Part shown: piece by piece, positions 1-6,576 of the stretch | How positions within the stretch are numbered: position 1 is the stretch's first letter | Layout of the letters: each line of letters opens with the position of its first letter | DNA from: Algoriphagus sp. | GTDB taxonomy: Bacteria; Bacteroidota; Bacteroidia; Cytophagales; Cyclobacteriaceae | Reading direction: 5' to 3' | NCBI GenBank assembly: GCA_023255285.1 | Contig: JALRIY010000026.1 | Span: forward strand, 1-16,783 | DNA length: 16,783 nt | Notes under the pieces: model-generated | Seen by the model: the letters and a program-made list of their open reading frames with translations, nothing else | Databases searched by the model: none | Told to the model about the DNA's origin: nothing | Translations under genes and position numbers: made by a program

Positions 1-602
1 TCATTGCTACACAGATGATGGAGAGTATGATTCAGAATCCACGTCCTACCCGAGCTGAAACAAACGACGTCGCCAATGCGGTGTTGGATGGAGCTGATGC
101 AGTGATGCTATCAGCAGAAACTGCATCAGGAAAGTATCCTGTACATGCAGTAAAGGCAATGACTAGTATTATTACCTACCTGGAAGCCAATGCGGAGGTA
201 TACCATAATCTCTATAAAATCTCTGAGGAGGATCCTACTTTTCTCAGCAGTAACCTGATTTTGATGGCAGCGAGGCTTTCTCGAAATGTAAAGGCCAAAG
301 CGATTGTGGGGATTACCTCCTCAGGATTTACTGGATTTAGATTGGCCTCACATAGACCACTTTCAAATATTTTTGTTTTCACTAGAAATCAGCGACTCTT
401 AACCCAATTGTCCTTGGTTTGGGGAGTACGTGCCTACTATTACGAAGGTCAGGCTTCCACCGATGGGGTATTTGCAGATATTGAGAGCATCTTGAAGACG
501 GATGGCCATGTACAGCAAGGGGAGGTGATCGTGAATACAGGGAGTATGCCACTGAGCCAAAAAGGGAAGACCAATATGTTGAAAGTACACGTGGTTGGCT
601 AA
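1..602 (+). CDS. pyk: Pyruvate kinase, C-terminal part (5' end outside window)
   Basis: The reading frame is open from base 3 and ends at TAA 600-602, giving 199 visible residues of a protein that is usually about 470-480 residues. Pyruvate kinase makes ATP and pyruvate from phosphoenolpyruvate and ADP in the last step of glycolysis. The first visible residues carry the hallmark region of the catalytic barrel: PRPTRAE, then DVANAVLDGADAVMLS, then ETASGKYP. The rest fits the C-terminal alpha/beta domain and closes with GSMPLSQKGKTNMLKV, a common ending in this family. The first visible ATG at 15 is internal, not a start. The gene converges on accC; the 244-base gap between them holds a repeat and hairpins. 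Identification is firm. Allosteric properties cannot be judged from this part. Confidence 0.97.
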   Translation, partial: IATQMMESMIQNPRPTRAETNDVANAVLDGADAVMLSAETASGKYPVHAVKAMTSIITYLEANAEVYHNLYKISEEDPTFLSSNLILMAARLSRNVKAKAIVGITSSGFTGFRLASHRPLSNIFVFTRNQRLLTQLSLVWGVRAYYYEGQASTDGVFADIESILKTDGHVQQGEVIVNTGSMPLSQKGKTNMLKVHVVG

Positions 603-630
603 TCAGGTCGAAAAGTAATTGAAATAACAG

Positions 631-776
631 GATTATCCGCAATTATGCCAGTAGTCCCTGCAGCGTACTAAAATTTCCAGATAATCGTCGAAAGACGACA
701 GTCCAAGGACTACAGCTCATTAAAATGAACTTCAAACCTTATTTTTATTTGGTAACTGGTAACAAAGCGGATAATC
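631..776. repeat. Interspersed non-coding repeat, copy 1 (146 bp, inverted ends)
   Basis: The element begins GATTATCCGC (631-640) and ends GCGGATAATC (767-776), a perfect 10-base terminal inverted repeat. Just inside, CCAGT and ACTGG extend the pairing imperfectly. The same element recurs at 15133-15276 in the same orientation. By eye about three quarters of positions match, with the ends best conserved. A hairpin lies at 685-698 (TCGTC, GAAA, GACGA). A second possible pairing joins GTAGTCC (651-657) to GGACTAC (707-713). No open reading frame is supported. It starts 28 bases after the pyk stop codon. No clear target duplication flanks it. Whether it is a MITE-like mobile element, a REP-like unit or a structured RNA/DNA site is unknown. 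Confidence 0.85.
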
Positions 777-785
777 ATATAAAAT

Positions 786-818
786 AAAAAAGGAGAAACT
801 GATATTTCTCCTTTTTTT
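786..818. terminator. Bidirectional intrinsic terminator between pyk and accC
   Basis: AGGAGAAA (791-798) and TTTCTCCT (805-812) pair around a 6-base loop. An A-tract lies on the left (786-791) and a run of T follows on the right (812-818), so both strands read as stem plus U-tract. It can end pyk transcripts from the left and the fabH-efp-accB-accC transcript from the right. Confidence 0.8.
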
Positions 819-824
819 GAATAG

Positions 825-846
825 GGAATTCAGGGTAGTGAATTCC
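825..846. other. Hairpin directly after the accC stop
   Basis: GGAATTC (825-831) pairs with GAATTCC (840-846) around an 8-base loop, immediately 3' of the accC stop codon (847-849). On the + strand it is followed by a T-rich run that lies inside accC. On the - strand it precedes the 786-818 terminator, so it may be a transcript-end stabiliser or the first of two tandem termination hairpins. The role is inferred from position only. Confidence 0.5.
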
Positions 847-2196
847 TTATTTTTTTAGGACTGAAAAGTCAAAAGTTTCCAAAAACTTAGTTGTAAAGTT
901 ACCCCCCTTAAACTCCTCGTTTTCTAATAATGCGATATGGAATGGGATGGTGGTTTTGATGCCATCAATCACAAATTCTTCCAAAGCCCGCTTCATACGA
1001 ACGATTACTTCCTCTCGAGATTGCCCACTAACAATCAGCTTTGCAATCATGGAATCGTAATTTGGAGGGATTACATAACCTGCATAGACGTGTGAATCAA
1101 CCCGTACACCTCGCCCACCAGGAATATGCAAATTAAGGATCTTTCCTGGGCTTGGTCGAAATCCATTGAAAGGATCTTCGGCATTAATCCTACATTCCAT
1201 AGCATACAGCTTGGGGTAGTAGTTTCGGCCAGAGATTGTTTCTCCTGCTGCTACTTTAATTTGTTCTTTGATTAGGTCAAAATCGGTCACTTCTTCTGTG
1301 ATGGGATGCTCTACCTGGATTCGGGTATTCATTTCCATAAAATAGAAGTTGCGGTTTTTATCCACCAAAAATTCAATGGTTCCTGCACCTTCGTAACCAA
1401 TCGCTTCAGCGCCTTTGATGGCTGCCTTACCCATTGCTTCCCGCAATTCTTCGGTGATGAATGGGGAAGGGGTTTCTTCTACTAGTTTCTGGTGCCTTCT
1501 TTGGATAGAACAATCTCTTTCGGAAAGGTGACAGGCTTTTCCAGTATGGTCGCCCACGATTTGGATTTCGATGTGGCGTGGCTCTTCTACAAATTTTTCA
1601 AGGTAGAGTCCATCGTTACCAAAAGCCGCCTCTGATTCCATTTTTGCATCATCCCATGCCTTTTTAAATTCGCTATCTTCCTTGACAATCCGCATGCCTC
1701 TTCCACCTCCACCGGCAGTAGCTTTTAAGATCACAGGGTAACCCATCTCATTGGCGATAAGCAATCCTTGTTCTATGGAGTCTAATAGACCATCCGAACC
1801 TGGGATGGTAGGTACTCCTGCAGCTTTCATGGTTGCTTTTGCAGTTGCTTTGTCGCCCATATTGGCTATCATATCTGGAGAAGCACCTATAAATTTGATG
1901 CCATATTCCTCACAAATCTTTGAAAACTCTGCATTTTCTGAGAGAAACCCATAGCCAGGGTGGATTGCATCTGCATTGGTTATCTCTGCAGCAGCTATAA
2001 TTCTTGGGATATTTAGGTACGATTCGCGACTTGGAGCAGGACCGATGCAAACAGCTTCATCTGCAAATCTCACATGAAGACTATCTTTATCTGCAGTGGA
2101 ATATACAGCAACGGTTTTGATACCCATTTCTTTGCATGTACGAATTATCCGAAGTGCGATTTCGCCCCGATTGGCAATTAATATTTTTTTAAACAC
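847..2196 (-). CDS. accC: Acetyl-CoA carboxylase, biotin carboxylase subunit
   Basis: 449 residues, the normal length for AccC. It carboxylates the biotin on AccB using ATP and bicarbonate, the first half-reaction of malonyl-CoA synthesis. Visible marks in order: N-terminal KILIANRGEIALRI (4-17), the ATP-grasp glycine loop AGGGGRG (161-167), RDCSIQRRHQKLVEE (227-241), and the EMNTRIQVEHPITE signature (288-301). The start is GTG at 2196, because the frame upstream meets TAA after a few codons with no ATG. It lies 25 bases after accB. It is the last gene of the fabH-efp-accB-accC unit and is followed by two hairpins. AccC of this short form acts with AccB. The carboxyltransferase genes are not in the window. 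Confidence 0.97.
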   Translation of the reverse strand: MFKKILIANRGEIALRIIRTCKEMGIKTVAVYSTADKDSLHVRFADEAVCIGPAPSRESYLNIPRIIAAAEITNADAIHPGYGFLSENAEFSKICEEYGIKFIGASPDMIANMGDKATAKATMKAAGVPTIPGSDGLLDSIEQGLLIANEMGYPVILKATAGGGGRGMRIVKEDSEFKKAWDDAKMESEAAFGNDGLYLEKFVEEPRHIEIQIVGDHTGKACHLSERDCSIQRRHQKLVEETPSPFITEELREAMGKAAIKGAEAIGYEGAGTIEFLVDKNRNFYFMEMNTRIQVEHPITEEVTDFDLIKEQIKVAAGETISGRNYYPKLYAMECRINAEDPFNGFRPSPGKILNLHIPGGRGVRVDSHVYAGYVIPPNYDSMIAKLIVSGQSREEVIVRMKRALEEFVIDGIKTTIPFHIALLENEEFKGGNFTTKFLETFDFSVLKK

Positions 2197-2221
2197 GCTT
2201 TTTATGATTTAGTGCAAAAAA

Positions 2222-2683
2222 TCAACCTGCAGGGTCAACAAGGAATAAAGGTTGGTCATACTCGACAGGGCTAGCATTTGCAACCAGTATTTTTACGATT
2301 TTTCCAGAGATTTCAGATTCAATTTCATTGAAAAGCTTCATGGCTTCAATAATACAAACTGTCTTACCAGCACTTATAGATCCCCCCTCGGTTACAAAAG
2401 GTGCAGACTCTGGATTGGCAGTCAAGTAAAAAGTTCCAATCATTGGTGATTTGATTTCTACCAAATTGGAGCTTACCACTGGACTTGGTGTGGGAGCCGC
2501 TGCCGCTGGGGCCGCCGCTACTGGGGCAGGCGCTGGAGCAATTGGCTGAGGTCCGGATGCTGGAGCAGCCGAATCTGCATATTTCTTTACAGAAAGCTCA
2601 AATTCTTCCGTCTTTATTTTCACTTCAGCAAGTCCGGTAGTTGAGATATAGTCAATTAAATCTTGAATTTCTTTTGGTTTCAT
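2222..2683 (-). CDS. accB: Acetyl-CoA carboxylase, biotin carboxyl carrier protein
   Basis: 153 residues, typical of AccB. The first ~35 residues form the usual N-terminal segment (MKPKEIQDLIDYI and onward). An Ala/Pro-rich flexible linker follows at about 37-70. The biotinyl domain spans about 73-151, with EAMKLFNEIE in which Lys116 is the expected biotin attachment site (many relatives have EAMKLMNEI). The carrier moves carboxybiotin between AccC and the carboxyltransferase. The start is ATG 2683. It lies 96 bases after efp, the widest gap inside this unit, so an internal promoter is possible, but I see no convincing TAnnTTTG box there. accC follows 25 bases later. Confidence 0.97.
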   Translation of the reverse strand: MKPKEIQDLIDYISTTGLAEVKIKTEEFELSVKKYADSAAPASGPQPIAPAPAPVAAAPAAAAPTPSPVVSSNLVEIKSPMIGTFYLTANPESAPFVTEGGSISAGKTVCIIEAMKLFNEIESEISGKIVKILVANASPVEYDQPLFLVDPAG

Positions 2684-2779
2684 AGTGTTCTTTTTTTGTT
2701 TCCTGTTTTTTAAGCATTACTGGGTTGAGCTAATGCAAACTGGAGATGTAAATTAATTAAATCCAAAGACTTAAGCTAC

Positions 2780-3343
2780 TTATTTTACTCGTTCAGAATA
2801 GGAGCCGTCTCTGGTATCTACCTTGATCAAAGTATCTTGTTCCACAAAAAGTGGAACCATTACTGTTGCTCCCGTTTCTACTGTTGCTGGTTTGAGTGCA
2901 TTGGTAGCAGTATCTCCTTTAATTCCAGGTTCGGTGTAAGTGATCATTAACTCCACAAAAGGAGGAAGTTCTACCGAAAGGGGAGTCTCGTGCTCTGCGT
3001 GCACCAATATATCTACTAGCTGGCCATCCTTTAGCAGGTTTGAGCGTTCAATAAGTCGTTCTTCTAGGGAAATCTGCTCGAAATTGTCGGTGTCCATGAA
3101 ATTGTAACCGAGATCGTCTTTGTATAAAAACTGATGTGGTCTTTTTTCAACGCGAGCGGTTGTTACTTTTTCTCCAGCATTGAAAGTTTTATCCAGTGTT
3201 TTTCCGCTTCGTAAGCTTTTGAGTTTAGTACGAACAAAAGCGGCTCCTTTTCCAGGTTTCACATGCTGAAAATCGACAATTGAATAAATGTCGTTATTCA
3301 TTTCGAGACAGAGCCCGTTTTTAAAATCTGCAGTACTTGCCAT
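2780..3343 (-). CDS. efp: Translation elongation factor P
   Basis: 187 residues, the standard three-domain EF-P length. EF-P binds ribosomes stalled at proline runs and promotes peptide-bond formation. The N-terminal KOW-like domain has the tip loop KPGKGAAF with Lys32 at the modifiable position, so this is a lysine-type and not the arginine (EarP) type. The central domain has the family-like DTDNFEQ segment. The C-terminal OB domain ends with VDTRDGSYSERV, close to the usual IDTRTGEY.ER pattern. The start is ATG 3343, 22 bases after fabH, which suggests co-transcription. Whether Lys32 is modified cannot be told, because no epmA/epmB-like gene is in the window. Confidence 0.97.
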   Translation of the reverse strand: MASTADFKNGLCLEMNNDIYSIVDFQHVKPGKGAAFVRTKLKSLRSGKTLDKTFNAGEKVTTARVEKRPHQFLYKDDLGYNFMDTDNFEQISLEERLIERSNLLKDGQLVDILVHAEHETPLSVELPPFVELMITYTEPGIKGDTATNALKPATVETGATVMVPLFVEQDTLIKVDTRDGSYSERVK

Positions 3344-3365
3344 TATTTAGTAGTTGTCAATTTAA

Positions 3366-4364
3366 TTATTTAGGATCTAAAGCCCATTTTAGGTAGATGG
3401 CTCCCCAAGTAAATCCACCGCCAAAGGCTGCTAAAATAAGATTGTCTCCTTTTTTCAACTGGGATTCATATTCCCAAAGACAAAGGGGGATAGTGGCTGC
3501 GGTAGTGTTGCCATAGCGCTCAATATTCATCATTACCTTTTCAGGTCCTACTCCCATCCGATTGGCTGTGGCATCAATGATTCGTTTGTTGGCTTGGTGA
3601 GGCACTAGCCAGGCAATATCATCACCTGAAAGACCATTTCTTTCCATCACTTCGGCACTCACATCTGCCATGTTGGTAACAGCAAACTTAAACACGGACG
3701 CTCCCTCTTGGTAAGCATAGTGTTCTCTTTTGGCTATAGTTTCTAAGGTAGCAGGTTTGCGACTCCCTCCTGCTTTGATATGAAGGAAGCCTTCTCCAGA
3801 CCCATCTGCTTTTAAAATCGCATCGATTACTCCCAATTTTTCGGTGGTGGGCTCAAGAAGTACTGCTCCGGCTCCATCTCCAAATAAAATGCAAGTTGTT
3901 CGATCTTGGTAATCCACAATAGCAGACATTTTATCTGCTCCCACAACGATTACTTTTTTGTGTGTTCCTGCTTGGATAAATTGAGCACCCAACTGTAGCG
4001 CATACAAAAAGCCAGAGCATGCAGCGCCAATGTCAAAAGAAAAAGAGTTTTTTGCACCTACTTTGTCTGCAATGATATTACCAGTGGCGGGGAAGGGCAT
4101 ATCCGGTGTAACAGTAGCACAAATGATTAGCTCAATGTCTAAGGGGTCTGTTCCAGTTTTTTCTAATAAACCTTTTACCGCCTCAACACCCAAAACAGAA
4201 GTCCCTTGATTTTCTCCCTTAAGAATCCTTCGTTCTTTGATACCCGTACGGGACATAATCCATTCGTCATTGGTATCCACTAAAGATTCCAATTCTTGGT
4301 TGGTCAGCCGATATTCAGGAACGTATCCATGAATACCGGTTACCATTGCTCTTAATTTATCCAT
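3366..4364 (-). CDS. fabH: Beta-ketoacyl-ACP synthase III
   Basis: 332 residues, normal for FabH (KAS III). It condenses acetyl-CoA or a branched acyl-CoA with malonyl-ACP to start fatty-acid synthesis. The catalytic triad is visible: Cys116 in GAACSGFLY, His256 in PHQANKR, and Asn286 in GNTTAATIP. The C-terminal glycine-rich FGGGFTWG (314-321) is also typical. The start is ATG 4364; a later ATG at codon 7 is a weaker alternative. It heads the fabH-efp-accB-accC unit, so initiation and malonyl-CoA supply are co-ordered. A TAnnTTTG-type promoter lies about 50 bases upstream. The preceding rpmF unit is closed by a terminator. plsX, often found next to fabH in other bacteria, is absent here. Confidence 0.97.
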   Translation of the reverse strand: MDKLRAMVTGIHGYVPEYRLTNQELESLVDTNDEWIMSRTGIKERRILKGENQGTSVLGVEAVKGLLEKTGTDPLDIELIICATVTPDMPFPATGNIIADKVGAKNSFSFDIGAACSGFLYALQLGAQFIQAGTHKKVIVVGADKMSAIVDYQDRTTCILFGDGAGAVLLEPTTEKLGVIDAILKADGSGEGFLHIKAGGSRKPATLETIAKREHYAYQEGASVFKFAVTNMADVSAEVMERNGLSGDDIAWLVPHQANKRIIDATANRMGVGPEKVMMNIERYGNTTAATIPLCLWEYESQLKKGDNLILAAFGGGFTWGAIYLKWALDPK

Positions 4365-4413
4365 TGTAAAGGATTCAGTATGTTTTTGCTGAAAACAAAT
4401 GCCCTGTAAATGT

Positions 4414-4442
4414 CAAAGGTATTTGAATTAAGCGAATTCAAA
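4414..4442 (-). promoter_or_regulatory. Putative fabH-operon promoter (Bacteroidota type)
   Basis: Read on the - strand, TTTG (4442-4439) is followed after 17 bases by TACCTTTG (4421-4414), which matches the Bacteroidota -7 consensus TAnnTTTG. It lies 50 bases before the fabH ATG and downstream of the rpmF terminator, where a promoter is required. Spacing is slightly shorter than the common 19. Confidence 0.5.
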
Positions 4443-4530
4443 AATAGTATAATGCCTTCTGAACGCCAAAACCTAAGTGTTTAACAAATTTAAGTAGTTG
4501 ATTTTCAGTTGGCTGGAGGTTAATAAAACA

Positions 4531-4560
4531 AAAAATTCCACTCCTTTAGGGAGTGGAATT
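4531..4560 (-). terminator. Intrinsic terminator of the pdxA/DUF177/rpmF unit
   Basis: AATTCCACTCC (4534-4544) and GGAGTGGAATT (4550-4560) form an 11-pair stem with a 5-base loop. On the - strand it is followed by a U-rich stretch (TTTT, then GTTTTATTA). It lies 20 bases after the rpmF stop codon and separates rpmF from fabH. Confidence 0.85.
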
Positions 4561-4579
4561 GAAGGTTGTAGGTGATCAA

Positions 4580-4771
4580 TTAAGCAGAGATTTCTTTCTC
4601 AATGATTACTTGTCCTTTGTAGTACAACTTACCGTCAAGCCAGAAAGCTCTGTGTGGAAGGTGCATTTCACCAGTTGTTGGGCATTTTGCTAATCCTGGA
4701 GCTTCCAACTTGTAATGCGTTCTTCTTTTATCTCTTCTGGTTTTCGAAATTTTTCGTTTAGGATGTGCCAT
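4580..4771 (-). CDS. rpmF: 50S ribosomal protein L32
   Basis: 63 residues, the usual size of bL32. It begins MAHPKRKISKTRRDKRRTH, the strongly conserved start of the family, and continues with LAKCPTTGEMHLPHRAF. The four-cysteine zinc ribbon found in some L32 proteins is not complete: only one Cys (residue 30) is present, so this is a zinc-independent (C-minus) form. It is basic and binds 23S rRNA in the large subunit. It starts 18 bases after the DUF177 gene, a pairing that is very widely conserved, and ends at the terminator at 4531-4560. Confidence 0.97.
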   Translation of the reverse strand: MAHPKRKISKTRRDKRRTHYKLEAPGLAKCPTTGEMHLPHRAFWLDGKLYYKGQVIIEKEISA

Positions 4772-4789
4772 TTTATGATTGATTTATGG

Positions 4790-5350
4790 TTATTCTTTGT
4801 TTTTAAGTTTTCCAAGTTGCTCCCAGCGGGGATCAATTGGCATATTTTCTGAATCAGAACCCTCTTCTTCAGTGCTAGCGTCTCTGTCTACATAGACAAA
4901 TCCACCTTCTAGTTGATTGTTGTCTTCATCCAACTCATTTCGGTAAGCTGGATGTATTTTTTTTATGGGTAAGGCTAGTAAAATGTATTCATACAAGAGT
5001 TGGCCGACATATATTGAAGGTGTGTCTCTCGTAATCATAGTAACAGACTCGTCAATTTCCTTTTCTTCTGACCCAAATTTGTAAATCATCTTTTCAGTGA
5101 TTTCCAAGTGTTGATCAAAAACTTCCAAACTTCGATCACAAGTAAGCTGTACCTTTCCAGTGATGTTGAAATTTAGTTCAATGAGATTTGCACCCTTATT
5201 AATCTCAACCCGTGCGGTCAAGTTTCCTTTTTCCAGGATTTCATTTTCTTCTACCTGCTGAAAGAAGGCATCTTCAATCGGGAAGACCACTTCATGCAGC
5301 CCTTCCTTGAATTTAATGACTTCAATGGCATAGGTTTTCCAAAACTTCAC
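4790..5350 (-). CDS. DUF177/YceD family protein
   Basis: 186 residues, within the usual range for DUF177 (YceD). The family nearly always precedes rpmF and has been linked to 23S rRNA or ribosome production; that role is family knowledge, not visible here. Sequence marks are the central VQLTCDRSLE with Cys71, an acidic region at about 139-170 (LDEDNNQ, STEEEGSDSE), and the C-terminal DPRWEQLGKLK that typifies the family. The start codon is GTG at 5350; no in-frame ATG occurs before codon 88, and an AGGAGG sits 7 bases upstream, so the GTG is well supported. It is followed by rpmF after 18 bases. A possible -7 box lies at 5376-5383. Confidence 0.9.
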   Translation of the reverse strand: MKFWKTYAIEVIKFKEGLHEVVFPIEDAFFQQVEENEILEKGNLTARVEINKGANLIELNFNITGKVQLTCDRSLEVFDQHLEITEKMIYKFGSEEKEIDESVTMITRDTPSIYVGQLLYEYILLALPIKKIHPAYRNELDEDNNQLEGGFVYVDRDASTEEEGSDSENMPIDPRWEQLGKLKNKE

Positions 5351-5357
5351 CTTACTT

Positions 5358-5363
5358 CCTCCT
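5358..5363 (-). promoter_or_regulatory. Strong Shine-Dalgarno site deciding a GTG start
   Basis: The - strand reads AGGAGG, then a 7-base spacer, then GTG (5350-5348). Such a perfect anti-16S match is uncommon in Bacteroidota. It fixes the start of the DUF177 gene at a non-ATG codon. Confidence 0.7.
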
Positions 5364-5375
5364 GAATTAAGTCCG

Positions 5376-5383
5376 CAAATTTA
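5376..5383 (-). promoter_or_regulatory. Possible -7 promoter box for DUF177-rpmF
   Basis: TAAATTTG on the - strand matches TAnnTTTG and lies 26 bases before the GTG start, which gives a short leader. I see no good upstream TTG element at 17-20 bases, so this is a partial promoter match in an AT-rich gap. Confidence 0.35.
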
Positions 5384-5445
5384 GGTAATTATTTATCATA
5401 GGTGAAACAGAAATTGAAATATAATTTGGTTCACCTCTTCTTTTT

Positions 5446-6474
5446 TTAATTTTTACCAGCTTCTTCGTTTTGCTGGTGCCGCTCAATCATGTCTGAAGCA
5501 AGAAAAAGTGCTGCTCGTAATGAGGAGCAATCTGCCGAATTTTTTCCTGCAATGGAGTAGGCAGTACCATGATCTGGAGAGGTTCGAATAACTGAAAGTC
5601 CTGCAGTAAAGTTGACTCCACTACTGAAAGCGATAGATTTGAAAGGAATTAATCCTTGGTCGTGGTACATGGCAAGTACCCCATCAAATTTTTGTTGATG
5701 CATCATTCCAAAAAATCCATCTGCTGGATAGGGACCAAATACATAGTGGTGTTCCTCTTTTAATTCTTGAATAGCTGGTTTGAGAATTTTTTCTTCTTCT
5801 TCGCCCAAAAGCCCATCTTCTCCTGCATGAGGGTTTAATCCTAAAATGGCGATTTTTGGTTTATGGATACCGAAATCATTTTCTAAGCTTTGAATAAATA
5901 TTTTTGCTTTTTCTAAGACCTTTTCTTTGGTTATTGCGGAGGAGACCTGTGCCAAGGGGATATGACCAGTAACCAATCCAACGCGTAGATCTTCACCTAC
6001 TAGCATCATCAAGCCTGATTTACTTCCGGTGGTTTCAATCAAGTACTCGGTATGGCCTACAAAGGGCTGGGTATCGGAATTGATATTGCTTTTGGATAGG
6101 GGAGCAGTGACTAGTCCTTGAATTTTTCCAGATTTCAAGTCTTCAACAGCGGTAGCAAAGGCTGCAAAAGCAAGTTTGCCTGCCTCTTGCGTTTCTACCC
6201 CAGGAATGATTTCGGGACATTCTTCCAGACAATTAAGGACATTAACTTTTCGATGTTGTATTTCATCAAGGGAGCGTGCTTGGGTAAAATACAGGTCTTC
6301 TTGATTGGCTATTTTTTTGTAATGTGACAAAGCCTTGCCATGTCCATAAATGACTGGGGTGAAATTGGCATACACACGGGCGTCTGCCAATGCTTTTAAA
6401 ATTACTTCTGGTCCAATTCCGTTGATATCTCCAATACTAATTCCAAGGAGGGGTTTTTGCTTCTTTGTTTGCAT
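5446..6474 (-). CDS. pdxA: 4-hydroxythreonine-4-phosphate dehydrogenase
   Basis: 342 residues when started at ATG 6474, a normal PdxA length. PdxA oxidises 4-phosphohydroxy-L-threonine with NAD in the DXP-dependent pathway to pyridoxal phosphate. The N-terminus reads LLGISIGDINGIGPEV, matching the family's G-D-x-x-G-x-G-P-E pattern. Three histidines expected to bind the divalent metal are seen: His171 (GHIPL), His216 (NPHAGED) and His271 (YHDQG). GHTEYL and RTSPDHGTAY are also typical. The frame can be extended to a TTG at 6504, but that adds 10 residues with no family resemblance, so I prefer the ATG. It is divergent from rsmA across 102 bases. DUF177 follows after 95 bases. Confidence 0.95.
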   Translation of the reverse strand: MQTKKQKPLLGISIGDINGIGPEVILKALADARVYANFTPVIYGHGKALSHYKKIANQEDLYFTQARSLDEIQHRKVNVLNCLEECPEIIPGVETQEAGKLAFAAFATAVEDLKSGKIQGLVTAPLSKSNINSDTQPFVGHTEYLIETTGSKSGLMMLVGEDLRVGLVTGHIPLAQVSSAITKEKVLEKAKIFIQSLENDFGIHKPKIAILGLNPHAGEDGLLGEEEEKILKPAIQELKEEHHYVFGPYPADGFFGMMHQQKFDGVLAMYHDQGLIPFKSIAFSSGVNFTAGLSVIRTSPDHGTAYSIAGKNSADCSSLRAALFLASDMIERHQQNEEAGKN

Positions 6475-6576
6475 GGTTGTAGGTGGTGCAGAGGCTCGAA
6501 ACAAAATTCCGTGCCATCTGGGAATAATCCCTTAATTTTAGAACGGCAATTTACAAAAAAAAACCAGAGGGTTACG

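Noticed and set aside
2470..2575. GC-rich repetitive tract inside accB.
   Set aside because: This is the normal Ala/Pro-rich linker of the biotin carrier protein, not a DNA repeat element.
6475..6504. Longer pdxA start at TTG 6504.
   Set aside because: The added ten residues do not resemble PdxA, and ATG 6474 directly precedes the conserved N-terminus.
6457..6576. Longer rsmA frame starting at 6457.
   Set aside because: It overlaps the divergent pdxA start and adds about 40 residues before the conserved KKHLGQHF start; ATG 6577 with AGAGGG upstream is better.
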